NCBI GenBank assembly: GCA_014621425.1
Contig: JAANBB010000022.1
Location: 62,001 to 126,000, forward strand
DNA from: Cylindrodendrum hubeiense
Taxonomy: Eukaryota > Ascomycota > Sordariomycetes > Hypocreales > Nectriaceae
Direction of reading: 5' to 3'
DNA length: 64,000 bases
Position numbers and translations under genes: made by a program. The notes below the pieces were generated by a model. It was not told where the DNA came from, ran no database searches, and worked only from the letters and a program-made list of their open reading frames with translations. The stretch's first letter is position 1; each line of letters starts with the position of its first letter. This document shows positions 43,908-55,694 of this stretch, piece by piece.

Positions 43908-45867
43908 CAAATAATCTGGTGTGTGTGGCACGGACACAAGAGACGGTCAGAGACCCAACCCACCCACCAAAAACAGGTGCGTGCTGTGACTGTGGTGATA
44001 CCGGCACAATGGCGATGCGTCCGCAACGTAGGTAAAGGCGCAGATAAAAGACACTCAACGTAGTATTATCAGATGCCGAGGAAATCGCAGTTACAACCCA
44101 GGGTTAAAGATTTCCTCTACAAGTTAGATACGTATAGAAACCTTCTCCACAAACCTTGCCTGGAGACAGTGACCTTCAATCACGATGAGCTTGACATGTT
44201 CCTAGGATAGCATCGGAAGCGAAAGGCCACGGTGTGGGTTTGGGGCCAAGCCACAAAGCACAAACTCTAGAGCATGGTGATTGGATCTTAGGCGGCCACA
44301 TTCATTAAAGCACTGAGCTTTGCAAATACCTAAGGTTGGTCAATGAAGACGGGTCTCCGGATAATGTTCATGCAAAGCTATCAAGACGTAAGGAGGATTT
44401 GGTGTTTGCAGGCACACTGGGTCGGTCAACGATTACTTCATGATGAAGTCAGAGAGCGAGCATCATGCACCATCAAGGAACCCTAGGAGGTATCTAGTAT
44501 ATTCAACGGTCCGTAAAATGACTAGTAGATTCCGTGGAGAGGTAAAGTGTATGCATTGGTGATGCATAAGTAACTAGCTAAGGAGGGGAAGTGAATTCGA
44601 GATTGTACGAGCTCCAGCTGCCTTCAATTGATCCAGCTCCAAAGCCTACCTATCACAAGCCCTAGTAATCAAATGAATTTGAAAACACGTGCTTCAGATG
44701 AACTGCCAAATGCCACATGATCAGATGCTCTCATTTTCTTCGCAAGGCCACCAATCCTGGAGGTGTGCACGACACCACAAAATACGTTCGGCCGCGCAAA
44801 GTAAGCCGCCACGCACAGAGTGCTACGATAGTTCACCTTCAGTTTATAAATAAACGAGGCTCTTGACCTTATCTCTCGATTATTCATCTCTTCTAATGCA
44901 GCGTCAATTCAACATGTCATTAAAATGCAGATAGAATAGTGCAAACAACCAGTGGCCCCCAACTCAACAAAGCTGAAAGACATCGCCCTCATAGCTGACC
45001 CGCTATGCAAAGAAGTCTTTGAAATCCAAGGCTGCCAAACAATACAACCTATCTTATAAACAGTAAGTGAGCAGCCGTCTCATAGATTTACTTTTAATAT
45101 CCAGGTCAAATCCTTGTCGCGCATGTCACTGCCTCCAACCCAAACTCAATTTACATGGTGAAACTCCAAAGTGAACATTGGCAGCCGCGCGTCTTTTCCA
45201 AACAAGCTTAATTGACCGACGCAATACGCGCTAGGCGAATCGTAATTGAGATGTGACATCTTGTCTAAGCCCTGGGGTTGCTGCTGTGCATAAAACAGGC
45301 TGAAGGAAGCAAATGTGCACATACGGCTGAAGATTAGCGCACTGGCCGCCCAACTTTCGTTTGTTCAGGATGCTGAGGCGGTGCTAGACATCTCGGTCGT
45401 TGATTCGTCCGAATGTGAGGCAAAAGCCCCTTGATCCTTTGATCTGCAAACATTCTCGTATTTCTTGGCTGTAAACGAGATCGGAAGTGTCTCTGGACGC
45501 CCCATCCCCACAGCGTTTCCGTTTTGGCTAGAATAGGGCCGATAGCCTACTAACCAGAGCCTACTCGGCATAGTCAATGCATCTGAGCTTCATCGACTCT
45601 ACGCCACCATGCAAGTTGCAATCAGGCTGTGAACAGAAGTGAAAATGGCTTCGAAGATACTGAGCAGAGCAGCCGAGTTCGATGCCACTTATTCAATTAC
45701 ACATAGGGAATGTAGACCGTGGGGTATAAGAACATTTGGCAATATAAATACGACTCTTCGCCTCGCTCTTCTGCTTTTCGACCAAGTCATACATTACATC
45801 TCTCAACAACCACTCTAGTTTCAATCTCCGACTTACCAAAGTTTTCAACTACTTCACAGTATCCAAA
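43908..45867. other. 2-kb gene-poor stretch
   Basis: No supported gene. It may contain further eroded parts of the NACHT relic on its left. The right end is the promoter of the small membrane protein, with TATAAATA at 45743-45750. Confidence 0.5.
45743..45750 (+). promoter_or_regulatory. TATA box of the four-span membrane protein gene
   Basis: TATAAATA lies 118 bp before the ATG at 45868, followed by a C/T-rich leader (CTTCGCCTCGCTCTTCTGC). Confidence 0.6.
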
Positions 45868-46455
45868 ATGGCAATCTCCAAAATTGTTTCAATGGCTTTC
45901 CGCGGCGTGGAGTTGGTCATTGCCCTCGGCGTCGCTGCTTTAACCGCTGATTATATCCGTAACTCCCATCTCAGTCCGTGGAAACTTCGCCAATTCATTT
46001 ATATCGCCACTGTGGCGGGTCTCTCTGTGTTCTTCGCTTTCATTTGGTTGCTTCCATTCAAGGGCACCTTTATGAATTGGCCGTTCGATGCCGGTATTAG
46101 CCTCCTTTGGGGAGTCGCAACTGGTCTTCTATACGTAGTGAGTTCATACTTGTGAGATTAATGCTGTCAAAAATTCCATAGCTGACAATGAATTTAGTAT
46201 CTTGACAAAAATTGCGACAAAGACTTCCTGGAGTCGAGTATAGATCTGAAGAACTCGACTGCAGATCTGAAGAACTTTAAGATAGATCTGAAAGGATCTC
46301 AGTGCGACAAGTTTAAGGCTGATTTTATCTTCGCTGCGATTTCTGTGGCTTTTTGGCTCGGCTCTGCACTAATCGGTTACTTTTGGGTCAGGAGGAACTT
46401 CATATCAGCAAAGAAAGCCGCAAAAAAAGGAAACAAGCGCCGCAATCACGTTTAA
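45868..46455 (+). CDS. Small four-span membrane protein (MARVEL-like layout)
   Basis: Two exons (45868-46137, 46198-46455) give 175 residues; the 60-nt intron has a GTGAGT donor and a GCTGAC branch. Hydrophobic segments lie at about 8-28, 40-62, 68-90 and 134-156, with a Lys/Arg-rich C-terminal tail. Between spans 3 and 4 is a polar loop with two Cys and three near-repeats of DLK (IDLKNSTADLKNFKIDLK). The layout resembles fungal MARVEL-domain proteins, but I cannot assign a family firmly. It has its own TATA box and C/T-rich leader, so it is probably expressed. Confidence 0.7.
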
Positions 46456-48064
46456 TACTTGCTCCGGCCGAACCTATGAAGGTGGAGCAGAATACCTTAT
46501 GTCTGGTCATCCGCAGCTATTGCTTGGCAAGTTCATCACGCGAATGGGGTTGGATAGGTCGTTGATCAGGGACGGATCACCACTATAACAGTTGCATTGA
46601 ACCAGGGCAAGAAATCCAGCCATGTTAGCTATCATTGTGTTGGGTGGAAATGGCTTGTGGGCCAGGGATTACACGTGAGCTCAAGGGTTATTGGGGATAT
46701 TTAAGACACGGTCGGACACTCTCTTTTACAGGACGTCTTTGTGGAGTTTTACAGCGTAGTGTGCGGCTGAGCTTTTCTCACTCCCTTGGGCTCAGTTCAG
46801 CTGTGACCATATCTTTTAGTTCTCAACAGTTTTGTCCCATTCTTTGATCACTTCGCTTTTTACCATACGATCACATACTCTACGTATTCGGATTGTTGAT
46901 TGCTTGCGAGCCTGAGGTGTAGTTGGGGTTCAGTTCTCTAGATTTTAGTCAAGATCAATTCTATTACACTAAGGCTGACAATTTTGTGGCTGGTGGGTGT
47001 GGCTGTGAGCTTTCGTGCCTATCCCATTATCAACTGTATCTATGCATGACCGCCCACAAGAAAAACCGTTAAACATAAATAAATTAAGGCCTATTGATAT
47101 TCAGCGCCTGTTTTGACATAGGGCTTCACTCGTTTAATTTAGCGGTTGATTGTCAGGCGTTTGTGTGTAGGCCTGACTGTACATTTACACTATACCATCT
47201 TCTTTTTGGTAGATTAGTGCATCAGTAAAAGGGGAATTTCGCCAATGCCAGCCTCCCACTTTCTCGGATGAACTTAATCCTGGACAAAGAGGTGCTCGTT
47301 TGTGAGCATTGGCCCACCGACTACGAAAAGCACACGTTTGTACTTGTTGCGCACATGTGTTTGGCCGAGACATATGATAGATCTGAAAATGCCCTGCAAG
47401 GTGATGACCATAGGAAACAAGCATTGGTGATATTACAGAGAGAGTTTTACGAGGTCCTCGATTCTACATACATACCCCACGCCAAGCTGGATTCATTGAC
47501 ATTAACATGGTCACCATGGACTTCGAGGTGGTTGAGATCGTGCCGTAGCTCTTCATCATTGGAAGGAATGAAGGTAAGATAGGGTCGGCGTTCCCATGTG
47601 AGCTATTTCCGTTCGATATGAGTTTGGAGATGCTTAACATAACTGAGGAACTCTACGACATATGAATTATGGATCCAGGAATTTTAACTTACATTTAAAG
47701 CGCGTTTGAGTTAGCGAAGACGAAATATTGTGTGTTTTAACATTCTACAACCATGTTGAATACTAGGCTACATAAAGACTAAGTATTGACTACCAGTATA
47801 ACATGTCATTTCCTTTCAGGATATGTGATATATTAACAGCGGTATGCGCTGTTAATGGGCCATGCAAAACCTACAAATTGAAAACATAAATACCTCTAAT
47901 TGAAGTAGCGTGATAAGTCGAATTCATGGTCACACATCTTAATACAAAAGCATCGTGGTTCATGATAATAATATATTGGGGTATTGATACAGATAGTTAA
48001 TTTATTGACAAGCAAGTCGCATCATGGTCTAATGAAGCTTCTTCCGCTTATCTTCACTGAGCCC
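46456..48064. other. 1.6-kb A+T-rich region without recognised gene
   Basis: A 104-codon frame at 47268-47582 (MNLILDKEVLVCEHWP...) has no domain or splice partner I recognise. The rest is rich in A+T with no repeat I can define. Confidence 0.4.
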
Positions 48065-49592
48065 TTAAACATCTCGGCAGGTGAATGGTGCGTGGTTGCT
48101 ACCGGTTGAGGTCAGGTGAATCTGTGAATAGTTAGCAATCTTGTAATCATGCGAAATGTCTAAGGGCAGTGAGAGGACGTACAATATCATCGATGGTAGA
48201 GTAGGTGCCGCCGACGAGGACTACAACTCCGATAATAAAGGCGATGATGCTTCCAATGCTCATGATAATGTTCTCTCGAGCATACCACTTTCCCTTGCAC
48301 AGGATAGCGAACCACATGATGCCGGGGATATAGAAAGAGAACCCGGAAACGAAAAGCGCAGAGCAGAGCGAAAGGAGATCGGAGAAGATGGGAATCGTCT
48401 CGGCGATGACCCACGCGATGATGGTGAAGACGGTGACGATTCCAATCCAGCTGGCCCAGCCCTGAGGGGTGTTGATGTAGCGGTGGATGGAGTTCTTGTA
48501 GAGTCGGCCATGGACGTAGCGGAGGGCAACAGTCGTGTTAATGGAGCCGGAGATGAAGATGACGGGAAGCGCAATGCCGAAGGCAATCTTGGAGATGAGA
48601 GGACCAGCAGACAGCAGAGCGGGCGACTGAACGGTGGATCCAATGAAGGCGTAGCAGAGCGCACCGGTAAGAGTGTAAATCAAGACCTGCATCGCACCGT
48701 TGGCCCAGATGGACTTCATGAAATCCTTGGGGGTGTGCATCTCGTCCATGAAGGAGAACTGTCCGATGGCAAAGCTGTAGGCGAAGACGATGTTGCTGAC
48801 AGCGACAAAGGCCTCGGAGAAGTTCAGGTCATCCTTGGGATAGGCGGACCACGTAACGCCAGACAGACCGCCGGGCGAATCGCTGGCTTGGATAGCAGTC
48901 GCAATGATGGTAAGTCCAATGGCGGCAAGGATAGAGACGAAATCGATGTAACCGAGAATGGCAACCTCAGTGAAGGAGGGGGGAATCGCAAGGATGAGAA
49001 GGATGATGGCCGAGACAGCAGAGAAGGCGATCGAACAGACGTGTCCTCCGTTGATGGTAACCAGGGCGATGCTGCCAGTCAAGGCGTGGGATCCGACAAC
49101 GAGAAGAAGCTCAAGAACAAAGGCGGCGCCGAAAACCTCATATCCCAAGCGGCCGAATCCAATTTTGCCGAGCAACAAACGTCCAGCGTCGGCGTAATGG
49201 GAGATCTCAGGGTGGGCCAGCTTGACCTCACCAACGATGTAACTAGTGAAGATGGCGACGATACCCAGTCCAATGGTCAGGAGGACACCGAGAATCATTC
49301 CCAGCGTGTGGAAGGCACTGGGAAGACTGAGGGCGCCGAGGGCGACAGCCTCGACAACCAGCACGATGGACAGACGCTTCCAGCCCAGTCGGTGGAAGTG
49401 AGCGTTGCCCTCGACGGCAATCTGCTTCATGCGGTCATCGTTCAGCTCAGCGGACTCGCCGAAGATGTTGTTGTTGTCGTCCTTGGTGTCAGGGTACTGC
49501 GAGGGCGTCGCGACCTTCTGAAGACCGGCTTCAGTGTCGATCTGCTGGTTCTTGGAACCGGGAGCCGGCGCGGCGGCAATGTCTTGGCCCAT
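48065..49592 (-). CDS. AAAP-family amino-acid permease (Mtr-like)
   Basis: Two exons (49592-48183, 48121-48065) encode 488 residues. The 61-nt intron has a GTACGT donor and a TTGCTAAC branch, and the last exon supplies the hydrophilic tail IHLTSTGSNHAPFTCRDV. After a polar N-terminus, about 11 spans follow from LSIVLVVEAVALGALSLPSAFHTLG, with YIVGEVKLAHPEISHYADAGRLL and FSFMDEMHTPKDFMKSIW, as in the fungal neutral and aromatic amino-acid permeases of the Aa_trans family. It should import amino acids at the plasma membrane. A long open frame on the opposite strand is a codon-usage shadow. Confidence 0.9.
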
Positions 49593-51784
49593 GTCGAGAT
49601 GTGGTAATAGTCCAGCTGTCGCTGAACTGAAGTAGAAGAATGCGGGTGAGAAGAATGAGGAGATGTGGGGGAAACAGAACCAAGAAGTCGGGGTCGAGGG
49701 GTATTACTTAAGAAGACCAAGACTGACACAAGAAAGCGGAGATAGATTGTAATCCGAGCGTTGAAGAGGGCGTAGGGCGCGGCGTACGAGATACCGGAGC
49801 CCACATGGTGCATCAAGTCCGGAGTGGCAATGTGCCCGGCCGTAGTTGATAGTGCGAAACTCCACAAGTGGCGAGCAAGGTAAACCTGGAGAAGTAATCC
49901 GCGCGTGACCCCATGTACATGATCTCTAATATTCCCTCACCAGGAGAGGGTCGTGAGCGTGTTGCTAGGGCGCCGATAAGGTCAGAGCGGTTCGGCATTG
50001 ACGATGGAGTCGTGTTGGTGAAGCGCGTTAGTCCAGCATCTGGAATCGTCTGAATCGTACGGCGGGGCCAGTCCACACCAATCTCAGCAGCGAGTAAGCA
50101 AGCAAAGCCCGCCAAAAGCGGTGCCTGCGGCCAATGCTAAACGCTACGGCCCGCTCAGGGCGGCAGAATATTGTACGTAAAACCCCGTTGCGTGGACGTA
50201 AGAGCCTGCGTGCGCCGGCGCAGTTACGTCGCGGAAACTCCGCCATTGGCGAAGGCCCCTGGAAAATATGTCATAGATTGAAAAACATGTCCGCCCCGGC
50301 CAAATTACTGACTCCTGCTAGGCCGGCCGAAGTGGAGCAAAAGCTTTCTTCACCCATTCTAGAAGCTCCACCGGATCCGACGAGACCCTCTTAATCTCAG
50401 GGTAACGCCGTTAAAGTGGATCCGACGCGGTCCACCCGAGACGGCCGTGACCCGTCAGGTGCCGCGATGAGCGAAGAGTTTTCTCAGTCTTGTCTCTCGA
50501 CGACACCGTGTCTGATGCTAGTCACCTCACATCTACAGACGCCCCGGAATTTCACTCTTTCCATGTCCACTGCAGAGAAACGCGGGGGAAATCACGCCGC
50601 AGGGTTCTTGATCCTGGAACTGATAAGCTGGGGAGTAGGTTTTTAACTAATAACATCACCCAAGCATTACCCAACCTTTACTCAACCTTGACCCAGCCTC
50701 GACCCAGCATTGACGTCACACGGTCGATCCGTTTCTGACCCAATCCGTAATTCGGAGTCTCTGCGGAGAGGATTCACTGCCATGGTCCGATATTCACCTG
50801 CCTAAACAAGGCAACTTCGTAGTTGCGGCTGGTGGGAAGCAGGAATCCAATAACGCCTGGCTGGTTCTTCTAGGTTCATTACTGTTTGTCACACAAAGAG
50901 CTCAGACCATATGTTTCGGTGGGTTTACACCAAGGTTTCAGGGAGCTTATTTAGTGCAGTTGCGGTGAAATTGAATTTAGGCATTGGGAAGGAGGATCCG
51001 GGAGGCCCGAAAGTATCACCCACAAGGGTACTGATTGTGCCAGCGGGGAATAATCCTGGGGTTGACTTCTGAGCATTGATACGCGTTTGTAACATAATCT
51101 CCGGGGCCTCTAAAATGACACTGATGGTTTAGAAATGGATATTGGTGTGTCTTCATCGTAGATGGGGGCGATTGGCTTCAGGGTCGAGGGTTTTGTGTCT
51201 CGTGCCAATAGAGGCCGCCATGATACAGTAGAAATCTGTCTTGACCAACTTCATACCAATGTATTGACATTGATGTCTGTCCCATTAACAGCCGGTATAG
51301 GTCACGAGGGTGAACAAAAGAGATGTGTTGCTCTATGGTGTTTGAAATCCACATGTGGAGCATTTTCATCGGGGAAGGGAACGTGGCCCAGGAACCCATT
51401 GTAATTGGACGATCTGGAGCCCTTGCTACTTTCACCGAGCGGCGTCTGCGCAAGATAAGCAGTCTTGTTATCAACCACACACCTTCTGCCAATAATAGAG
51501 AGATAAAGATGCGATTTCAACGCTACGGTTAATATAACTGAGTATTCTCGAAATTTCTTTGGACTAGATGAGTTTCACTAGCAAGACGAATATTTAACTT
51601 TTAATACAACACAGTTCCATGGTCGTTCTTTTCTTCACGACAATCTCCTTCGTATCCCATGCTAGTATTCAAAGGACAACGTAGATGCAAACAAAGAAGC
51701 CTAGGGAACGGATCAAGATATAAATCATGTAACAATCAATGTGTTGAAGACTAGAAGGAAGGAAATAATAGGCAGTAAGAGATC
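49593..51784. other. 2.2-kb intergenic region with a CRE-like palindrome
   Basis: Upstream of the permease, downstream of the SRPK-like kinase. No gene is recognised. TGACGTCA at 50711-50718 is listed separately. Just before it (about 50655-50710) ACCCA(A/G)C-type units recur four to five times. Confidence 0.5.
50711..50718. promoter_or_regulatory. ATF/CREB-type palindrome TGACGTCA
   Basis: A perfect 8-bp CRE preceded by repeated ACCCAGC/ACCCAAC units. It lies 1.1 kb upstream of the permease start, far for a fungal promoter, so function is uncertain. Confidence 0.3.
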
Positions 51785-53074
51785 TCAGTAGCCATATATT
51801 CCCATAAAGGCCTTGAACGAAGGGTCTTCCAGAAGCTGTGCCGCAGTCAGGCGATCCTCAGGTTCGTAGGAAAGACCCCTTCGCAATATAGAGATGACAA
51901 GCTGCTGCTCTGTCGGACTGATTTCGGATCGGATGTTTCTAAGCTTTGTCCCGAGCTCTAATCTGGGCTCCGGCCTTGTCTTCGGATCATACCACGAAGC
52001 ATGGTATTGACTATTCTTAACTGAAAAAGAATCTTTCCAAGATGGTGGAAGGGGACCCAAAGTAGCAGCCATAAAGGTGATGGTCGGAGCAACCCCCGAG
52101 GCATAGAAGAGGGGGCAGCCAAGGTAAAGCTCTGCAAAGATGCACATATAGCTCCACATATCAGTGGTAAAACTCGGGTTTGCATCATGGAATAGCTCTG
52201 GCGCACAATATATAATAGGTGATTGCAGCTTACATGCCACTGAGGTGCCAGCTTTAATTGTGAGGCCAAAATCACCAAGAAAAACTGTATCTCCCACCAA
52301 ACTCTTATCAGGGTCTATTGGGGCGACAAGTTCGCCCGTTTTCCACAGCGTATCGAACAAGCGAATTTTCTGAGGGCGCCCAAGGTGTTCATATTTCGTA
52401 GCTGTCGTGCTGCAGTTGACAAGAGGGCGAAGACTATACATTACGTTCGCGGGGTTCAGGTCTATAAAATGCATCAGCTTTAATGATTCATCAATCTCAC
52501 TTATCTATCCTCGCTTAATACGTTGGGGAAAGATTGTTAACGCACCTCGGTGTACAATTCCGCCATCATGCAAGTTCTTTATGCCTTGTAGTAGTTGCTT
52601 GGCAGCTGACATCCGACTGGCTACTGACTTCTGTCGAGAAAAGTCCCGCAGATTTGGGCCTTGCAAGGGAAAGACGAGAACCCGATGGCGACCATGAGAT
52701 CCTTGGAGAAAAAAGGTATCCTGGTATAGTAGTAGACAAGAGGTGCTCTGCACGGATCTCAAAATCTCACTCTGCATGTCATATTCATTCTCTCCTGAGT
52801 CTCCAGGCGTAATGATTTTGAGAGCGACATCCTTATTACTGAGTATGTCATGTGCCATCCAAACAGTAGCAAAGCCGCCATGGCCCAGCTTATGCTCAAT
52901 GCGATACTTATCGGCAAGAACTTCCCCAATATGTGTAGGATAGTATATGCCCTTTTCATAGTAGTATGGGTCTTCAGCGACCTGCTCAACGTCCACTTCG
53001 TCATCCGAGTCCATGAAGTCACCCCGATCAATAATCCAGTCTGCACCACTGAGTGCGGCGTTTGAAGTAGACAT
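51785..53074 (-). CDS. SRPK-like protein kinase
   Basis: Two exons (53074-52546, 52461-51785) give 401 residues. Motifs: YPTHIGEVLADKYRIEHKLGHGGFATVW (G-loop), the Lys in DVALKII, the catalytic loop HRDLNPANVMY formed across the intron, GDFGLTIKAG (DFG), YCAPELFHDANPSFTTDMWSY (APE and subdomain IX), and a C-terminal LSYEPEDRLTAAQLLEDPSF. The opening resembles fungal SR-protein-kinase-like enzymes. The catalytic-loop Lys (HRDLKP) is Asn here, which may lower activity or reflect a family variant. The spacer typical of SRPKs is short (CSTTATKYEHLGRPQKIRLF). Start MSTSNAAL at 53074; an in-frame extension upstream lacks support. Confidence 0.85.
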
Positions 53075-54686
53075 GTTAGGTATGTAGAAGTAAGTTATCA
53101 CTTTTGATGTGGTGTAGATAAAAGATGGACCGCTAGAATTGAAGAGGAAAGGAAGGAAGGATGAAAGTAGACGGAACAAATAAAGTACTGTACTTATAAG
53201 CTCACAGCGAATAAATGACTTTCATTTAAGTGGAGATAGGCCTAATGACCATGTCCCCGCTTAGCTAATCTATATACCAGCTAGAAAAAAGGGAGGTGGG
53301 TGTTGTATGTAATGGTAAAAATAGTTTTGCATATTAGAGAATATCAGAGCTAATATAGCTTAGATAAATACACTAGAAAGTTAAAGCTGAGCTAGGATTT
53401 ATCCACATAGCTATCTTACTCCCAATTATTTCCGTTAGGTGGCCATTTTGCTTGCCTTTCTGTGTGGGTGGGTGGCTGTAGCCTTGCAAGTCGTTGTTAA
53501 CCACCCCCGCTGCGCTTAACCTCAGTCCCTGGCTTCTTTCTGGGCGTGACGCCGGCCCTAGGTGTCGGTCCCGGCAGTCTCCCGGACAAGCTCCGGGTGG
53601 GACTCGGAAAGTCCGGCTTGTCTTGCCCGGTCATGGCTCCACACCGGCTGTGGCTTGCCAAGCACAGGGGTCCGACATCGGTCTATATTTTTATTCCATT
53701 TGATACGTTATCTATGTGTAAGAATCTCTCATCCCCCGCGCCATTGTGTTGCTAAATTTGCCACCACCAAGAGAAAGAATGATTGATTACCTTCAGTCAT
53801 GTCAAACCTTCAGTGTTATAGTCAGCGAGTTGAGTCCTACATCAGTCGCCTATAGCGTTTTATGCTTGATGACGATAAGTTTAGGAACTGCCAGCTTCAT
53901 ATTGGATAGTTACTTGAGCCAGAGCTGAAGATATGGAGTAGGTTGATATATCAGTGATGATGTTGCCAAGTAACAGGTGAACTACACCACAAGTAGAAGT
54001 ATTGCGCTGATGTCACCCCTTTACCCGACATAATTAACTTGTCCCATTCCGTCATCACCTTGCAGGCGCCACCATCTTCCATTTCGTGACTTTATCACCC
54101 ATACCAGATGGAGCCCGTCGTACAAAGAGTGTTACTTTATTGTGAGGGTAAGCAACACTCACGATGTAAACCACCCCCACCCACCCACCACCAGCAAAAG
54201 TTAGTGTAGGGTAGTGTATTTAGTCTGTTGCGGGCCACAAGGTCACGTGGGGGACCCACGAAGCATCAAGCCCGATGCCGGACTATCAGATGGGGCCGGT
54301 TAGGGCTGATGGGAATACCACCACTGTATTTAGCTGTGCGGATACTGCTAGCAGCTTGAATTGACCACCGATGCATCTCTCTGAGTCCAGACCTATTGTG
54401 ACGACCCCCGTAACATAGTCTCGACGAAAATTCGGGTAATGGAATAATAATCACTCATCAACCAAGCAATCAATTGACAATGCGAATACAGGGGGAGTAC
54501 GAGTATATAGTAAAAAGGAGTCATTGAAGAATGGGGTAAAATCATTGAGAATTAGAGGTTGTATTATCAGCTAGGCTGGAGCCCCAGAAAGTGAAGAAAA
54601 CTGCAAGCACATAGGTGAAAAAGTCCAACAAAATATCCTGTAAATGAATATCTACGTTCCTCATTTAGGGCTGCAATGATGACTAC
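53075..54686. other. 1.6-kb gene-poor region, partly T/A-step rich
   Basis: About 53215-53400 is dense in TA steps (GCTAATCTATATA, GCTAATATAGCTTAG), as RIP-worn repeats are. Near 53460-53520 and 54170-54205 are GGGTGGGTGG and CCACCCACCCACC tracts. No gene is recognised. Confidence 0.45.
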
Positions 54687-55017
54687 CTATCTAGATAAAT
54701 GTGACTGTTCTGCAATCTCTCTTTGCTGTCTAATCCTTCCACCAGATCGCATTTCCCAAATTAAAAGTGGACCACAGAGGCCACTCAAAGCCCCAAATAT
54801 GGTAAAACACCAACCGACGCCGACCCGGTCAATAATGGGCTGAAGGGCAGCAAGTGCAGCTGCTGCAAGAGCGCAACGAACCAGTTTTGCTGACGCTGAC
54901 GCTGTAGAGGCTCTGGAACCGAAACATGCTAGAACAGAGTAGGTAAGATTAGCTCATTATTCATCATTTATCACTGGATTGTCTTACAACTCGGTGATGA
55001 ACAACCCATCTATAACC
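54687..55017 (-). pseudogene. Relic of an MFS (QDR/DHA1-like) transporter, C-terminal piece
   Basis: On the minus strand, LACFGSRASTASASAKLVRCALAAAA (split here: LACFGSRASTASAS then AKLVRCALAAAA) leads into LQPIIDRVGVGWCFTIFGALSG and GPLLIWEMRSGGRIRQQREI, and ends at a TAG at 54689-54687. These match the last two spans of fungal DHA1 drug:H+ antiporters (consensus S-A-T-A/N-L-V-R-C, I-G-x-GWCF). Upstream at 55017-54988 is GYRWVVHHRV, like the preceding YGW..H..V loop, followed by GTAAGA. About 25 residues expected between the two are missing and no N-terminal part exists nearby. Confidence 0.68.
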
Positions 55018-55694
55018 AACGGTTGTAGCCGTGCTTATCATAGCCAATTAACTAAAAGTTGAGAACTTCTATTATATATCCCCGTCACTAGATGCGATAT
55101 GAGGCGTTCGGTTTGATGCGGGAGGCGTCGCGATGAGATTCAACCTCCAAGCGACACAGACACAACGAGCAGGATTCAATATCTTCTTCAACGCGTAAAC
55201 ATCTTAAATACCAGACGTCCTGTACGACCACGCAAATTATACGTGGTTTATCGGAAGCCCGCAACTATAGAAGACCCTCAGAGGTCTTCTACTAGACTGG
55301 GCTCTAAAAAGCCGACCACGCAGAAGTGCTCAGGTTCAATAGGCTCACCTTCAACCAGGCCTGACACTTGATTACCTACCACCAAGTCAGCCGAAACTTG
55401 TCTGAGGAGGAGTTGGTAAATTGTTGTGAGCACTTGGCTGCCACGTCTGCCACATAACCTCACCCCACCTGACTCACCCTGATTGGCCACCTGAAACACT
55501 GTTGGTGACGAATATTACGCAGCCTGAATTTCTAGGTAATTTGCCCAGAGCCTCGTTGCGGGGTTTCAGCTCATTTTTCACTTCAATCTTGTGTATTACT
55601 CTGCTATCTACCATCTCTTGTCTGCTAAATCTTAGCCTGGCGGGATAGCCGCGTCAAAGGTTGATCCTGGTGCGAGTGTGGGTGCCGTCACGCG
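55018..55694. other. Intergenic, possible worn repeat
   Basis: A minus-strand frame of 73 codons (55499-55278) has no clear parent. The rest is the upstream region of the NLR gene. No further feature is recognised. Confidence 0.4.

Noticed and set aside
48156..49607. 483-codon open frame on the plus strand, opposite the amino-acid permease
   Set aside because: It is exactly antisense to a clear 11-span transporter, is full of Asp/Gly/Asn with no domain, and reflects the codon bias of the real gene.
55278..55499. Retrotransposon pol tail on the minus strand
   Set aside because: A faint likeness to the end of gypsy-type polyproteins (VVGNQV..) but no catalytic motif or LTR; not enough to call.
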